This document shows, in pieces, positions 37,160-48,506 of a stretch of DNA of 64,000 bases. The stretch spans positions 11,054,001 through 11,118,000 of the forward strand of contig BSBN01001482.1 of the NCBI GenBank assembly GCA_027924645.1, given 5' to 3'. The notes under the pieces are model-generated. The model saw only the letters and a program-made list of their open reading frames with translations, made no database searches and was not told the origin of the DNA. Made by a program: the position numbers and the translations under genes. The stretch comes from Cunninghamia lanceolata (taxonomy: Eukaryota > Streptophyta > Pinopsida > Cupressales > Cupressaceae). How positions within the stretch are numbered: the stretch's first letter is position 1; every line of letters starts with the position of its first letter.

Positions 37160-37530
37160 TTTACTTAAGGGGATCAAAGATTTCAAAATTTTCTTGAGGG
37201 GATCAAAGAATTCAAAGTATGTCTCATGTTAAATCACAATTGATATAATTAATTAGGATATATATGAATTAAGGGGTCCTATGAGAAATGATGGCTTAAG
37301 GGGTCCTCGTAGGATGTCTTAAGGGGATCAAAAAATTCAAAGTATGTCTCATGTTCAATCACAATTGATATAATTAATTATAATATATATATGAATTAAG
37401 GGGTCCTAGGAAAAATGATGGCTTAAGGGGTCCTCGCAGGATGGCTTAAGGGGTCGTAATAGGATGGCCTAAGGGGATTTATGGATTAAGGGGTCCTAGG
37501 AAAACTGATGGCTTAAGGGGATAAAATTTG
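37160..37530. repeat. CTTAAGGGG array I
   Basis: About ten copies of GGCTTAAGGGG(A/T)(T/C)C.. spaced 15-60 bp. A 140-bp block (ATCAAAGAATTCAAAGTATG... to TTAAGGGGTCCTAGG) is itself duplicated at about 37200 and 37330. Confidence 0.85.
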
Positions 37531-38045
37531 GTTAAGTTTCCCAAGGAAATCAAACTTAACAATAATATACATGACAAAGTGATTATACATTCAAAATTTA
37601 AGTTTCAAAGTAGGAAAACATGCACGTAATCAATGAAATATATCAAATATCGATTTTTATATAAAAGTGTAGACTAATTGTGTATGTACATATACAAATT
37701 TGGCATATATGCCAGCTCAAAACATTATTTACAAAATGTGGATATGCCATCTCAAGGAAATCCAAAACTTGTGGTGAATCATCAAAATGTAGCCTTTTCA
37801 CACCACCTTATATCAAAATGAGAATAAATCAATTTTAACTATCTATATAAGAAATATCAATATATCATCAAAACATGTATTTAAATTTATATAAAACTAT
37901 ATATATACTTACTTGTATTTACAATTATTCCATGTTGTAGGTTGAATCTGGATCCTCTCTTTTTTGTCTCAAAGTATGTGATGTTGGCTTTAGGATACAA
38001 AATGACAATAAATAAATTTTAATTGTGTATATAAGCATAAAATAC

Positions 38046-38712
38046 ATGAGTCGATACAAAATTTCAAATAAAGCAAATAATATAGAAGGTGAAATGAGAA
38101 TGAAAGAATATATCAAAAATAAAAAACATTGATGTGATATGTAACTAGATAACATGTGATATGAAAGATATACATATATATACAATTACCTAATGCGTTC
38201 ACTTTTAGTTGAAGACTACGAAACTGATCTAACAAATTTGTATGGTGAAAACTTGTAGTGATAATCATGCAAAAATCTAGACTTGTAAGGTACACCTGCA
38301 AAATAATGAATGTAAGTAAATTAACTATATATACATGAGTCGATACAAATTTTAAGATAAAGGGAATAATATAGAAGATGAAATGAGAATGAAAAAATAT
38401 ATAAAAAACACAAAACATTGATGTAATATGTAACTAGATAACATGTGATATGAAAGATATGAGTATATATACAATTACCTATTGCATTCACTTTTTCTTG
38501 AAGACTGCAAAATTGATCTAAAAACATTGTATGGTGAAAACTTGTAGTGACAATCATGCAAAAATAATGAATGTAAGTAAATTAACTATATATATATATA
38601 TGATTTGATAAAAATTTTAAGATAAAGGGAATAATATAGAAGGTGAAATGACAATGAAAGAATATACAAATGTTCATCAATATAATCATGCAAGATCTAG
38701 ACTTGTAGGTGA
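38046..38712 (-). repeat. Tandem duplication of a ~286-bp unit that includes an exon
   Basis: Units start at TACATGAGTCGATACAAA near 38046 and 38332, and at a diverged start near 38599. The first unit contains the minus-strand exon 38190-38295, with TTTTGCAG upstream and GTAATTG downstream, encoding ...SFHHTNLLDQFRSLQLKVNALG. The second copy (from 38479) encodes SFHHTMFLDQFCSLQEKVNA but has lost its acceptor. A remnant acceptor is near 38712. Confidence 0.75.
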
Positions 38713-38736
38713 CCTGCAAAAAAATGAATGTAAGGG

Positions 38737-39005
38737 GACGTAAGAGGATGGCTTAAGGGGAGCTAAGATGATGACTTAAGGGGATTTAAGAGTATGGCTT
38801 AAGGGGATGTAAGAGGATGTCTTAAGGGGAGATACATGAGTCAATACCGATTATATGATAAAAGGAATAAATTAGAAGGTGAAATAAGAGGATGACTTAA
38901 TGGGACATAAGAGAATGGCTTAAGGGGAGCTAAGAGGATGACTTAAGGGGATGTAAGAGGATGGATTAAGGGGATGTAAGTGAGAGGGTGTAAGGGGAGA
39001 TACAT
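38737..39005. repeat. CTTAAGGGG array II
   Basis: About ten tandem units of AAGAGGATGGCTTAAGGGGA (roughly 23 bp), interrupted by two ATACATGAGT(C/A)AATAC.. segments. Two diverged units follow at 39118-39170. The array lies in the intron between the exons at 38479 and 39218. Confidence 0.88.
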
Positions 39006-39217
39006 GAGTAAATACAAATTATAAGATTAGCATTTTCATGATTTGAATCATGGTGATTAACCTAGCCACTCAGACTATGTGTCATGTGAGAAAAATAGTT
39101 CTATATTTATAGAAAATTGCTTAAGAGTAGGTAAGAAGATGGCTTAAGGAGAGCTAAGAAGATGACTTAATACAACTATATCAACTATTGATTAAATATA
39201 TACAACTATAAACATAC

Positions 39218-39463
39218 CTAAAAATTTATTCCATTACATGCATTTGCATCCTCTATTTTTTGTAATGCAACTATGATTGTCTCATGCTCTTCCATAGAAA
39301 TTATCCATAAATCTTAATTAGTAGGTCTTCCACGATACCTCACTAGTATATTTGTTGCCACCACCAAATGCAAGTAGTGTATAATCTTCTTATGTGTTTC
39401 ATAATCTTCAAATGCAGGCAAACCATTTTTCCCTGTTAGGTATTTTCGTAGCCAAGTGCCAAC
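39218..39463 (-). pseudogene. T minus-strand exon, downstream part (split by the gypsy element)
   Basis: With 48361-48506 and one TSD copy removed, this forms one minus-strand exon of about 390 nt, from GCAG|GACATG at 48506 to TTTTTAG|GTATGT at 39218. Across the junction the frame reads VVVVGTWLRKYLTGKNGLPA without a break. It continues YLHLVVATNILVRYRGRPTN and, after a stop, EEHETIIVALQKIEDANAC. The family is not recognised. Only isolated stops break it, so the gene was probably intact not long before the gypsy insertion. Confidence 0.55.
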
Positions 39464-40471
39464 TGTGAAGGGTGAAATTGTGGATTAATCAATAATGAAA
39501 ACAAACCCAATACACAAATAGAATATGAAGGAAAAGGAGATTTAAAACAATAATAAGATACTTACAACCTTTACCTTGCACCTTCCATTGTTCACCTATA
39601 TGTTCTTGATCTTGATAATAATGAAGCTCTCAGAAGCATATGCTCCCTTGCTTGTTGAAGATGACAAGAATAGAATGGCTATGATACTTTGTGTGATTGA
39701 AGATGAGCTTCAACACACTAATGAAATGGATGATAATGAAGTGCTAGGGAGATGGGAGCCAATGGCGCGCTATATTTCCTGCAGCATAAGTTTACTCAAA
39801 CGATGGATTATATGAATGAAGAAGAAGAGGGTTGTATTTATAGACTTGTGTAGATGAAGATCAATGGTTGAGAAGAAAAGAGAAGATCAACGGAGGAGGA
39901 TGGTTGAGGAATGTGCAACCAATAGATGAAGGACATGTGTCATTCAAAAGGAAGTTATGTTGAGTTAACTGCTTTGTTGATGAGGATGACTTTTGTTTTT
40001 CTTAAATTAGAATTTGTTTTTCTAATTTAAAAGCACAGTTGCTTTAAAGTTGCTTTAACTCAGCTTTTTCTTTTTGTATGACAAGAAGAATATATTTTTA
40101 GAAGATAAGAAGGATTTTTGAAGATAAGAAAGCATAATTAAATAAATAGATTTATTTAATTATTTGTAGATAATTTGGAGGAAAATAAAATATTAAATAT
40201 ATTTTATTTTATGGAGATTTAAGATTTTATTTAAATTTGGAAGAATAAAAGATTTTAATTAAATAATTAAAATTATTTAATTATTTAGAAGAATGAAGTT
40301 GATGTAGATGAATTTAATTAATTAAATAAATGTAATTTATTTAATAATATGAGAGGAGATGAATCAAATAAATAAATAAATTTATTTATTTATTGATAGA
40401 GGAATGTGAAGATGAAATAAATATTTAAAATATTTATTTAAGTAGAGTCGTGTCATTTTTAGGTGTATACG
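39464..40471 (-). repeat. Gypsy 3' LTR (1008 bp)
   Basis: Plus-strand TGTGAAGGG... to ...GTGTATACG; the last base differs from the other copy, where the end is TGTATACA. A minus-strand TATA box (reverse complement of TATTTATA, 39835-39842) lies about 630 bp inside the U3 start. The purine-rich AAAGAGGGGCAAAA just outside (40472-40487 on the minus strand) is the polypurine tract. Confidence 0.85.
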
Positions 40472-40748
40472 TTTTGCCCCTCTTTGATGCAATGTGTTTT
40501 ATCACGTTGTTTCAAAGAATAAAAATTTTTGACAATGATACATGCCCCAGTTTGCCCCTGGTACAAGTTTAATGGCAGGATGCCCCCTCGGGAGATTGGA
40601 CGGCAAGAACGCAAAAGGTGTGAGATAGATAATCTCATGAAGAAGAAGGTGAAAAATAGGTTAGGATGGAGAAAAATGGGATATGGTTCAGAGAAACAAA
40701 CATGGGAAGTAGTCGTAGTTGTCATACAGTCAGATATGGGTCACTTGC

Positions 40749-40757
40749 TATAAATAG
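40749..40757 (+). promoter_or_regulatory. TATA box of the antisense PMD gene
   Basis: TATAAATAG on the plus strand, 83 bp upstream of the ATG at 40832 and opposite to the element's own transcription. It implies a start near 40780. Confidence 0.6.
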
Positions 40758-40831
40758 GAGCTGGGTCCACAAGTTCTATTCATTTGCACACTTGTCCTTA
40801 GTTGATTGGTCTCTTGAGAGCTTAGGAGAGC

Positions 40832-43431
40832 ATGGCAGCCAAAGAGATGGATATTCCATGCGAGGAGCATTGGTTTGAGCGAGTCCAACAGTTCGATCGA
40901 CCAACGGAAACAGGACCCCTAGTATGTAGTTCGTCAAAACTCACTAAAAGTTATTTATTAGGCTCATTAATGGCTAGGGAAAAATACTTAGACAGATGCG
41001 CCAAACCGTCATTCGATGCATAGGCACTCTGAAGTGGCGCATATGATTCTAAATAGCGCATTTGAGATATACTTCGGTGCATCTGATAGTTTGGCGCATA
41101 TAAGCTCTGAATTGGTGCATCCATGACGGAATGGCTCATGTGACATAACAAGCAGCACATGTGCTAGAATGGCGCATACAAGCTCTGGATTGGCGCATTC
41201 ACAGTGAAGCGGTGCATGTGATATGGATCGGCGCATTTGTCACCTAAATTGGCGCATTTGCATTAGGAAAAATCAAATGACTTAACGAAATTAACCCAAT
41301 TGGCATCTTGATCGATGCGTCAATTGATAAGTGATCTCCAAGATTGCCGACAATCTAGTCAAGAGATGATATGCTGTTTTGATTAATTTGCTATGTTAAG
41401 TCATTGATAGGATAGTTTGATTGCTTTGAGTAGGCTTGCTTGGATATGGATTTTTTTGACGTTACGCTTGGTTTGGTTGCAGGAGGATATTCGGGATGTC
41501 CTTACATCATGGGAGTAGTTCCCATTATCGTTGTTGCAGCAGTATATGTTGACTAAGATAGATCATGAGGCTCTAGGTGCGATGGGTTTGCATTATGTTT
41601 GCTTCATGCCTGAGGTTCGTGCGAACCAGGCTATGTTGATGGTAGCGGTGGAGCGATTCCACAGTGAGGATGGTACATTCCATCTTCCGACGGGGGAGAT
41701 GGCAGTTACTCTTGAGGACGTGTACCGAATTCTGCACCTCCCTATTCAAGGAGAGTTGGTCGAGTATGAGTCACAGTGGGATGCTCGATTAGCCAAGTGT
41801 AGACGGGTGTTCGATGACCTAGAGTTGGTGGAGCAGGTGATTTCATGGTAGGACATACATGACTGTTATGACTACTTCTTAGGCATAGTGGCAGGATTGA
41901 TCGGTGGCGTAGTATGCCCCAATAGGAGGTCACACAACTTCCCGATTGGCTGGGGGAGGGTGTTAAAGAGCATGATCACCGATGAGACTGGGTATGCATG
42001 GGGTGTGTGTGTGCTTGCACACTTGTATAGAGACATGCACCAGGTGGTGTACCATAGAGGAGATAGTTTGTCAGTAGGTGTGTCGCTCTTGCAATTTTGG
42101 TTGTGGGAACATATAGCTATCAGACAGCCGGAGTGTCTATTTCATAGGTAGAGGGGTGAGCCCTATAGTTATGGTTACGCAGGTGTGATTTCCCAGTACA
42201 AGATGGGGAAGCTGGAGTACTGGAGACATGTGTTCAATAATGTAGATCTAGTTGTTTGGCGTCCATACTTAGACTGTGAGGTATGGGATGATGAGGAAGA
42301 TGAGCTTCCATATTATTTCCAGACTCGGTGGCTCATTGGCAGGACTAGGTATATTCTGGAATGACATATTGTGAGCCAGGTGCAGAGGCAGTTTGGCTGA
42401 GTACAGGGCAAACCACAGGGACAGGCACATTTTGCCAAGACTCATGCAGAGAGGTTCAGGTGGGGTCCCGTGGCATCATACGAGGAGGCCTTGACAGATT
42501 TTCAGCAAATTCCTCATGTGGCTTGGTCGATGAGGAGAGACATAGTGGATGTTGGCATGACACCAGACTATGAGGAGTGGTTTGTAGGGCATCCATTTCC
42601 CAGATACTAGGGCCTGAAGAGTTAGCTCCTCGTATTGATGAGGATGATTTAGATGGTGAGGGTGCAGCTGGCAGGAGGAGGGGAGGACAAAGGAGGAGAG
42701 GGGGTCAGGGGGATGATGGAGGAGGAGGAGGAGATGGAGGGGATGGTGGCCAACCTAGACAGAGGAGGAGGTCCGGGGAGGGGTCTTCGGGTCAGCAGGC
42801 AGTTGTACAGTCGCAGGCTATAGGATAGGTGCAGGTACAAGGGCTGGTATAGCCGGTGGCAGCACAGCAGAGGCAGATGTCACCACCACAGCAGGTGGCA
42901 CAGCAGTAGGTACAGGGGCAGGTGCCAACACAGCAGGCTCCATAGCCTAATTTACAGTAGCAAGCCATTGTGATGCTACAGGGTCAGATTAGGCAGCTGA
43001 GGGCTCATCTGAGAGCAGCGGAGTCTCAGAGAGATGCAGACGCAGGACAGATATCAAAGATGTCCAGAGAGAGACACGGCCTTGGCCAGTGCGAGGGAGA
43101 TGAGGGCCGAGAGAGATGCAGTAGTGACAGCTATGGGTACATATGGTACCTCAAGCTTTTTGGTATCACAGGTGCAGCAGGCATAGACACAGTTAGCCCA
43201 AGTTCAGAGTGAGCTAGCTAGGGCACAGGCTCAGGCTCAGTATTACAGAGGTCTATATCATGGGGCAGTGTCAGTGGATCAGCATGCGTCTAGTTTCAAG
43301 AGCCAGACTGTGGCATCCCAGAGGGCAGGTGGGTCTTAATCTGTAGGATTAGTACAAGGTCCCCAACAGTTAGGGGGAGACAAAGGAGAGGGCAGCGCAA
43401 GGAGCAGTGCTCCACGACAACAGGGTTAGGC
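40832..43431 (+). pseudogene. Antisense extra gene with plant mobile domain (aminotransferase-like), two exons
   Basis: Exon 1 (40832-40921) encodes 30 residues (MAAKEMDIPCEEHWFERVQQ...). The intron is 40922-41482 (GTATGT...TTGCAG, phase 0). Exon 2 starts EDIRDVL and has the plant mobile domain signature GTFHLPTGEMAVTLEDVYRI followed by LHLPIQG, then DYFLGIVAGLIGG, GVSLLQFWLWEHIAIRQP and a YEEWFVGHPFPRY end near 42605. After a frameshift comes an Arg/Gly-rich stretch (42660-42780), a Gln/Pro-rich stretch and a short coiled-coil-like segment (RQLRAHLRAAESQRDADA). Five or more stops make this copy dead. The domain is known from plant transposon-linked genes; its molecular role in retrotransposons is unknown. 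Confidence 0.78.
40995..41270. repeat. Irregular GGCGCAT array inside the antisense gene's intron
   Basis: About ten copies of GGCGCAT or GG(C/T)GCAT at 18-35 bp spacing, with longer shared phrases such as GGCGCATA(C/T)AAGCTCTG(A/G)ATTGG. It is markedly richer in CpG than the surroundings. Confidence 0.82.
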
Positions 43432-45439
43432 AAACCTAGATACTTGCACCATTTTTGAGTTGATATACACATTTTTTATGGCTGAGATGGCTTGTATATG
43501 TACTATTTTTTCCTTGAGACATGTATCACTATCTTTTTGTACCTTGTATACATTTTTATGATATGACTCTGAGAGATTTGGACAGATATCTTTGACATTT
43601 TGTACATTTGGACATGCTTTTTTTTTTGTTATGCTCTATATGATGATGCAGTTATGGATGTTCTATATGGTCATGTCTTCTATGTTGATATGTTATGGAT
43701 GCAATCTATTTTATATGTGATGCATATGAGATGGATGTATATGATTTTGATATGCAATGCAGATGTGGCATGCTATGGAAATGTTTAATGCAGCTCTATA
43801 TGCAGTTTGTCTATGTTTGTTGATTTTTTTTATGAGATATATGGATGCACATGTATGTGGGTGACCTAATGCACTTTATTATGTATGCAAATGATATAAT
43901 CATGTAAATGACTATCTCATGTGATGTGATATGCTATCTATGCTATGTTTTTGATATGTCCAAATGTACTCAATCGATACAGGTGATGATGTAGAGAGGT
44001 GGAAGAAGAGATGAAGAAATACTGACTTTCATTTGATATACTGCAGGATTGCATGGTTGATATGGATTGCTGGATATGAGATGGATGTGGATTTGTCATC
44101 TTGATATTTGCAAGTCTTTTGCTTTCATCATTAGGCACTTTTTTGGTATTTTTTACTTTTTGAAATGTTGTAAGAAAATACAAGCATCTAGGTATAATTA
44201 GACCGAGATGACCTAAGTATTCCTTACATGGATTTTGATATAGCAAGTTGATACAAGCATCTAGTCAAACTTGAATATAGATGACCTAAGTAATTCTTGT
44301 GTTTCAACAGACAAGGATTGCCCCTTTTCATGTTTAGACCTCGAAGTCCTTGATGATCTTTTGCTTATCATGTCGTTAGACAAAAGTCGTTACACTACTA
44401 AAGTTTAATCCACAAGCAACAGACAAAGAAAAATATTATGCCCCCATCATAGCATCTCTATCTTTTGGCATCCTTGAGTAGCATAGGAAGACATAATGAC
44501 AAAAATTCAAGACCTTGTAAGTTAACCTGTTCACAAAACATTTTTGCATTAGATGTGTCTTTTGCCATAATTGATATAGGATTAGTTTGAGTGTTTTTGG
44601 TATGGTGCTCTACTTTGAACAAGTTGATGTTTTTTGCGTCAAGAACTTTGTTTTGGGAGCTCTATTTTTATTGTGCTTGCTTGTCTAGTGAGAGGTATCA
44701 CCATCCTTTATTGGTATCCTCTAAGATAATGGGGCATTCAAGAATCCAAATCCATAACTAGGTCGAGGAGTTGCCCCCAGTTTAGACAAGGATCAACTTT
44801 TTATGGGTGAGACGACAACAGATATGGAGAGACAGACCCTAAGGGACTGACCTAGTGCCTCAGGGGCCCATTGCTAAATGGCCTTGCCTACGTGATGACG
44901 CAGAGGCAACATAGTTTGAGGTGAACCTGATGGACCTAAGACCTAGGCAATGGCAAAGATGTAGAAATGGTATGGACTAAGATAGATAGAAGGACTAGAC
45001 ATGGGACGGATGGGACAGAAAGGAAGGGGAGTGGAGTGGAGCGGAGCCTCGGGGGCGCATTAAGAATGGCCTTACCTACGTGATAGCTCAAAGGAGACGT
45101 GGTTCAACAATGGTTCAAAGGATTGGTTCAAGATGAACGACGCGATGGACACAAGAGATATGAGTTCACAACAGATGGAGGAAGCAATTTGTCGCAAATC
45201 ACGCCTGTTTACCAGGTTTTCACCACTTGCTTTTATTTGCACGGAAGCTACAAGTACACATGACCCCTATTTGCCAAGTTTTCATCATGGTACCTATCCA
45301 AGGCACCTGTTTGCCAAGTTTTCACCAGAGGACAATTTTTTTTGTTATTTTTCTATTTTTCTAATTTTTTTGTTTGTTTTTTATCACTTTTTTAATTTTT
45401 TTAGATTTTTTCAGGACTCCCCTACATTGGGGTTTTTAG
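43432..45439. other. Gypsy 3' region between the antisense gene and integrase
   Basis: No coding feature is supported. A TATGGATG-rich low-complexity stretch spans 43600-43930. Imperfect duplications are GCCTC(A/G)GGGGC.CATT...ATGGCCTT.CCTACGTGAT at 44858 and 45045, and three copies of CCTGTTTGCCAAGTTTTCA at 45208-45330. The duplicated phrases suggest slippage in the untranslated 3' region. Confidence 0.55.
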
Positions 45440-47954
45440 GTATAGAACTTGCAGAGGTGCATGTTGTTGATAGGATCATCAAACAGTTCACCTTTAGATG
45501 TAGCCAATTGATATTCCCCCGATCCATAAGCTGCAATGATGACATAGGGACCCAACCAGTTAGGTTCGAACTTGCCTTTCTTTTCTCTATCTTGTTGATT
45601 TCTGGGATTTTCTCTTAGGACTAGGTCACCAAATTAAAATACTCAGGGCTTTACCCTGTGGTTATAGCTTCTGGACATGCGTTGCTGATATGCTTTTAGG
45701 TGGTTAAAGGCCTATTGTCTTCTTTCTTTGAGCAGCTATAATTCTTGAAGTTTGGACACTCTATACTCTTCGTCTGATATGAGGCCTTTTAACGAAACTC
45801 TCAAGGATGGGATCTCAACTTCAATGGGCAAGATAGCTTCAAATCCATAGACTAGGGAGTATGGTGTTGCACCTGTGGGTGTGCGAATGCTTGTGCGGTA
45901 GGCCCACAGCGCGCGATTCAGTTGGACATGCCAATCTCGGCTGACATCATTGACAATCTTCTTTAGGATTTTCAAAATGGTTTTATTTGATGCCTCAGCC
46001 TAGTCATTACCTTGGGGGTAATAGGGGGTTGAAAAGCAGTGCTGGATATGGAATTTCTCGCAAAGGTCCCTGACATCTTGATTTTTGAAAGGTCATCCAT
46101 TATTCGTGATAATGGACTAATGGATACCATAGCGACAAATGATATAGTTCAAGATAAACGAGGCAATCTGCTTGCCTGTGATATTGGCTAGAGGCATGGC
46201 TTCAATCCACTTCGTGAAGTACTTGGTGGCAGTGATTATGAATTTATGGCTGCTAGATGAAGAAGGGTGAATCTTGCCCACTAAGTTGAGTCCCCATTGA
46301 TAGAAAGGCCAAGGAGTTGTTAACAGTTGTAGCTCCTATGCTGGTGCATGTATCAAGTTTCCATGGATTTGGCACTTTTTGCACTTCTTTACAAAATGAT
46401 AGGAATCATCTTCCATATTTGGCCAGTAGTATCCCATGCATATGAGTTTTTTGGCTAGGGTAGGGCCACTAGAGTGGGTCCTGTATATACCGTCGTGTAC
46501 TTCATTCAGGGCAGTTTGATATTCCTCACTATCGAGACATCTAAGGAGAGTACCATCAAAACCTCTGTGATATAGGCTATTGGTGACAATGGCATACTGG
46601 GATGCCTAACAGATGAAGGTTTGTTTTTGGTTATTGGAGAGATCAGGTGGGAGGGTATTCTCTTTAAGATAGGCAAATATTTTTCCATAGAGGGGGGAAT
46701 CGGCTCCAACAATGTGGCAAATGATATGGGATTCAGGGGTGTCATATGCAGGGCAGGACATTGGCTCTACCAAGAACTCAAAATGTGATTGAGTATCTAG
46801 AATATCAAGGAGAGATGCAATCGTGGCCATGGCATATGTAGCTTTGTTCTTAATCCTTGGTATCTGCTCAAAAGAGATCTTGACGAAGTATTCTTTGAAG
46901 TCATCTACCATTCTCTTGGAAGGGATTAGTTTCTCATCTTTTGTTTGGTAGTCATCATTTACTTGATTTATGACCAGCTATGAGTCACCATATACCTAAA
47001 GTTCTTGGATATTCTATTCAACTGCTAGCTTGATACCAATGACAAGGGCTTCATACTCTGCCACATTGTTAGTGTAGGGAAAGAGTAGTCTGTATGATTT
47101 AGGAATGGTGTCGCCACTAGGTGTCATCAACAAGATACCTGCTCCTGATCCATGCTGAGTGGATGATCCATCGAAGTACATTTTCCAGGTTGTTGTGTTT
47201 ATGTGAAAGATAGATTCATCTGGAAATTCAAATCTCATAGGGTTGTCATCTGTTAGAGGTGCATCTACTAGTTGATCTGCAAGTACTTGACCTTTTATTG
47301 CTTTTCTATCTACATATTTGATATCAAACTCGCTGAGAAGCATGACCCATTTGGACAATCTACCTGTTAAGGCTGCCTTGTTGAGTAGGTACTTGAGTGG
47401 ATCAATCTTTGCTACCAATTTGATAGAATGTGACAACATGCAATGTCTCCACTTTTGCAAGGTGAAGACCATAGCGATACATGCTCTTTCAATTGGCGTG
47501 TATTGCAGTTCATATCCAACAAGTGTTCAACTGATGTAGTAGATTGCTTGTTCTTTCCCATCATAGTTTTGTTGTGCAAGGAGACCTCCCAGAGCTGTTG
47601 GTGTGGCCAAGATATATAGTAGCAGAGGTTTTCCCTGAATCAGTGGCATTAATACAAGTTGCTTCAAGAGATACTCTTTTAACTACAAAAATGCCTGCTC
47701 ACATGACTCATTCCATTTGAAAGGGACATTCTTATGTAGGAGGTGAGAAAATGGGTGGCACTTGTCTGCTAATTGAGAAATGAACCTTTTGATAGATTGT
47801 AGTTTTCCCTATAGAGACCTTAGTTGAGTGAGATTTTTAGGAGGTGGCATTTCCATGATGGCCTTCACTTTAGCTGGATCAACTTATATTCCATTAGCAG
47901 ACACTATGTATCCAAGTAGCTTTCCTGAGGTTACTCCAAATACGCACTTCTCCA
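45440..47954 (-). pseudogene. Gypsy pol remnant: RT end, RNase H, second RNase H, integrase
   Basis: One minus-strand frame is kept throughout. RT C-terminus: KCVFGVTSGKLLGYIVSANG, VDPAKVKAIMEMPPPKN. RT-linked RNase H: YTPIERACIAMVFTLQKWRH, GRLSKWVMLLSEFDIKY. Second RNase H: MYFDGSSTQHGSGAGILL, NNVAEYEALVIGIKLA, YGDSQLVINQV. Integrase: a zinc-binding H-to-KKCKKC segment near 46400, GLNLVGKI (catalytic Asp now Asn), TNNG (second Asp now Asn), AEASNKTILKILKKI, then LWAYRTSIRTPTGATPYSLV and a C-terminal FGDLVLRE module. Several in-frame stops. The two Asp-to-Asn changes are each one G-to-A step. Dead. Confidence 0.9.
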
Positions 47955-48355
47955 AATATATTTTTAGAAGATAAGAATTTTTGAAGATAAGAAAGCGTAA
48001 TTAAATAAATAGATTTATTTAATTATTTGTAGATAATTTGGAGGAAAATAAAATATTAAATATATTTTATTTTGTGGAGATTTAAGATTTTATTTAAATA
48101 AAATTGCATTTTATTTAAATTTGGAAGAATAAAAGATTTTAATTAAATAATTAAAATTATTTAATTATTTAGAAGAATGAAGTTGATGTAGATGAATTTA
48201 ATTAATTAAATAAATCTAATTTATTTAATAATATGAGAGGAGATGAATCAAATAAATAAATAAATTTATTTATTTATTGATAGAGGAATGTGAAGATGAA
48301 ATAAATATTTAAAATATTTATTTAAGTAGAGTCATGTCATTTTTAGGTGTATACA
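47955..48355 (-). repeat. Truncated gypsy 5' LTR (U3 part only)
   Basis: Matches 40089-40471 of the 3' LTR, with a small AAATTGCATTTTATTT-type internal duplication. At 47955 it passes straight into RT. The shared AATATAT at the junction suggests a microhomology deletion that removed R, U5, the primer site, gag, protease and most of RT. Confidence 0.85.
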
Positions 48356-48360
48356 CCAAC

Positions 48361-48506
48361 AACCACCACCGAACCTATTGGATAGTGAAAGCCATCATCA
48401 TCTTCTTGAGGTGCTATTAACTTATATTTAGTCTCAACACATCAAGCCAACCAATATTTTGTTTCCTCTTCATTCTCCTCACGTGCAACAACAACATACA
48501 CATGTC
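48361..48506 (-). pseudogene. T minus-strand exon, upstream part (split by the gypsy element)
   Basis: Begins after TTTGCAG at 48507-48513 and reads GHVYVVVAREENEEETKYWL, then a stop, CVETKYKLIAPQEDDDGFHY, PIGSVVV and on into 39463. See the other half at 39218-39463. Confidence 0.55.

Larger units (their letters stand above)
36817..39463 (-). other. Host element T between LARD-1 and the gypsy insertion: introns and small exons, minus strand
   Basis: AT-rich sequence with CTTAAGGGG arrays, a ~286-bp tandem repeat and exon-like blocks on the minus strand. The exons keep AG/GT borders (38190-38295; the last exon part 39218-39463). Other blocks near 37760-37800 (RLHFDDSPQVLDFLEMAYPH) and 37940-37985 also look coding. 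It belongs with 48356-48917 once the gypsy element is removed. Confidence 0.45.
39464..48355 (-). mobile_element. Ty3/gypsy Tat-type retrotransposon, 5'-truncated internally, with antisense PMD gene
   Basis: Perfect TSD CCAAC at 39459-39463 and 48356-48360. The 3' LTR (minus orientation) is 39464-40471. The remaining part of the 5' LTR is 47955-48355. The internal part keeps the end of RT, RT-RNase H, a second RNase H and integrase (45440-47954, minus), then the long 3' region with an antisense gene. Gag, protease, primer site and most of RT are missing. The second RNase H and the antisense extra ORF fit the Tat lineage (Ogre/Retand relatives), from family knowledge. Confidence 0.87.

Noticed and set aside
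37160..39005. Regularly spaced short repeats suggesting a CRISPR-like array
   Set aside because: The units are imperfect and unevenly spaced, and the spacers are themselves repeated. The surroundings are plant exons and retrotransposons.
42649..42840. Pro/Ser-rich minus-strand ORF
   Set aside because: Antisense of the Arg/Gly-rich tail of the mobile-domain gene.
45133..45618. 161-codon plus-strand ORF over the gypsy integrase end
   Set aside because: Overlaps the minus-strand integrase C-terminal module and repeated 3' sequence. Composition is F-rich from T runs; no domain.
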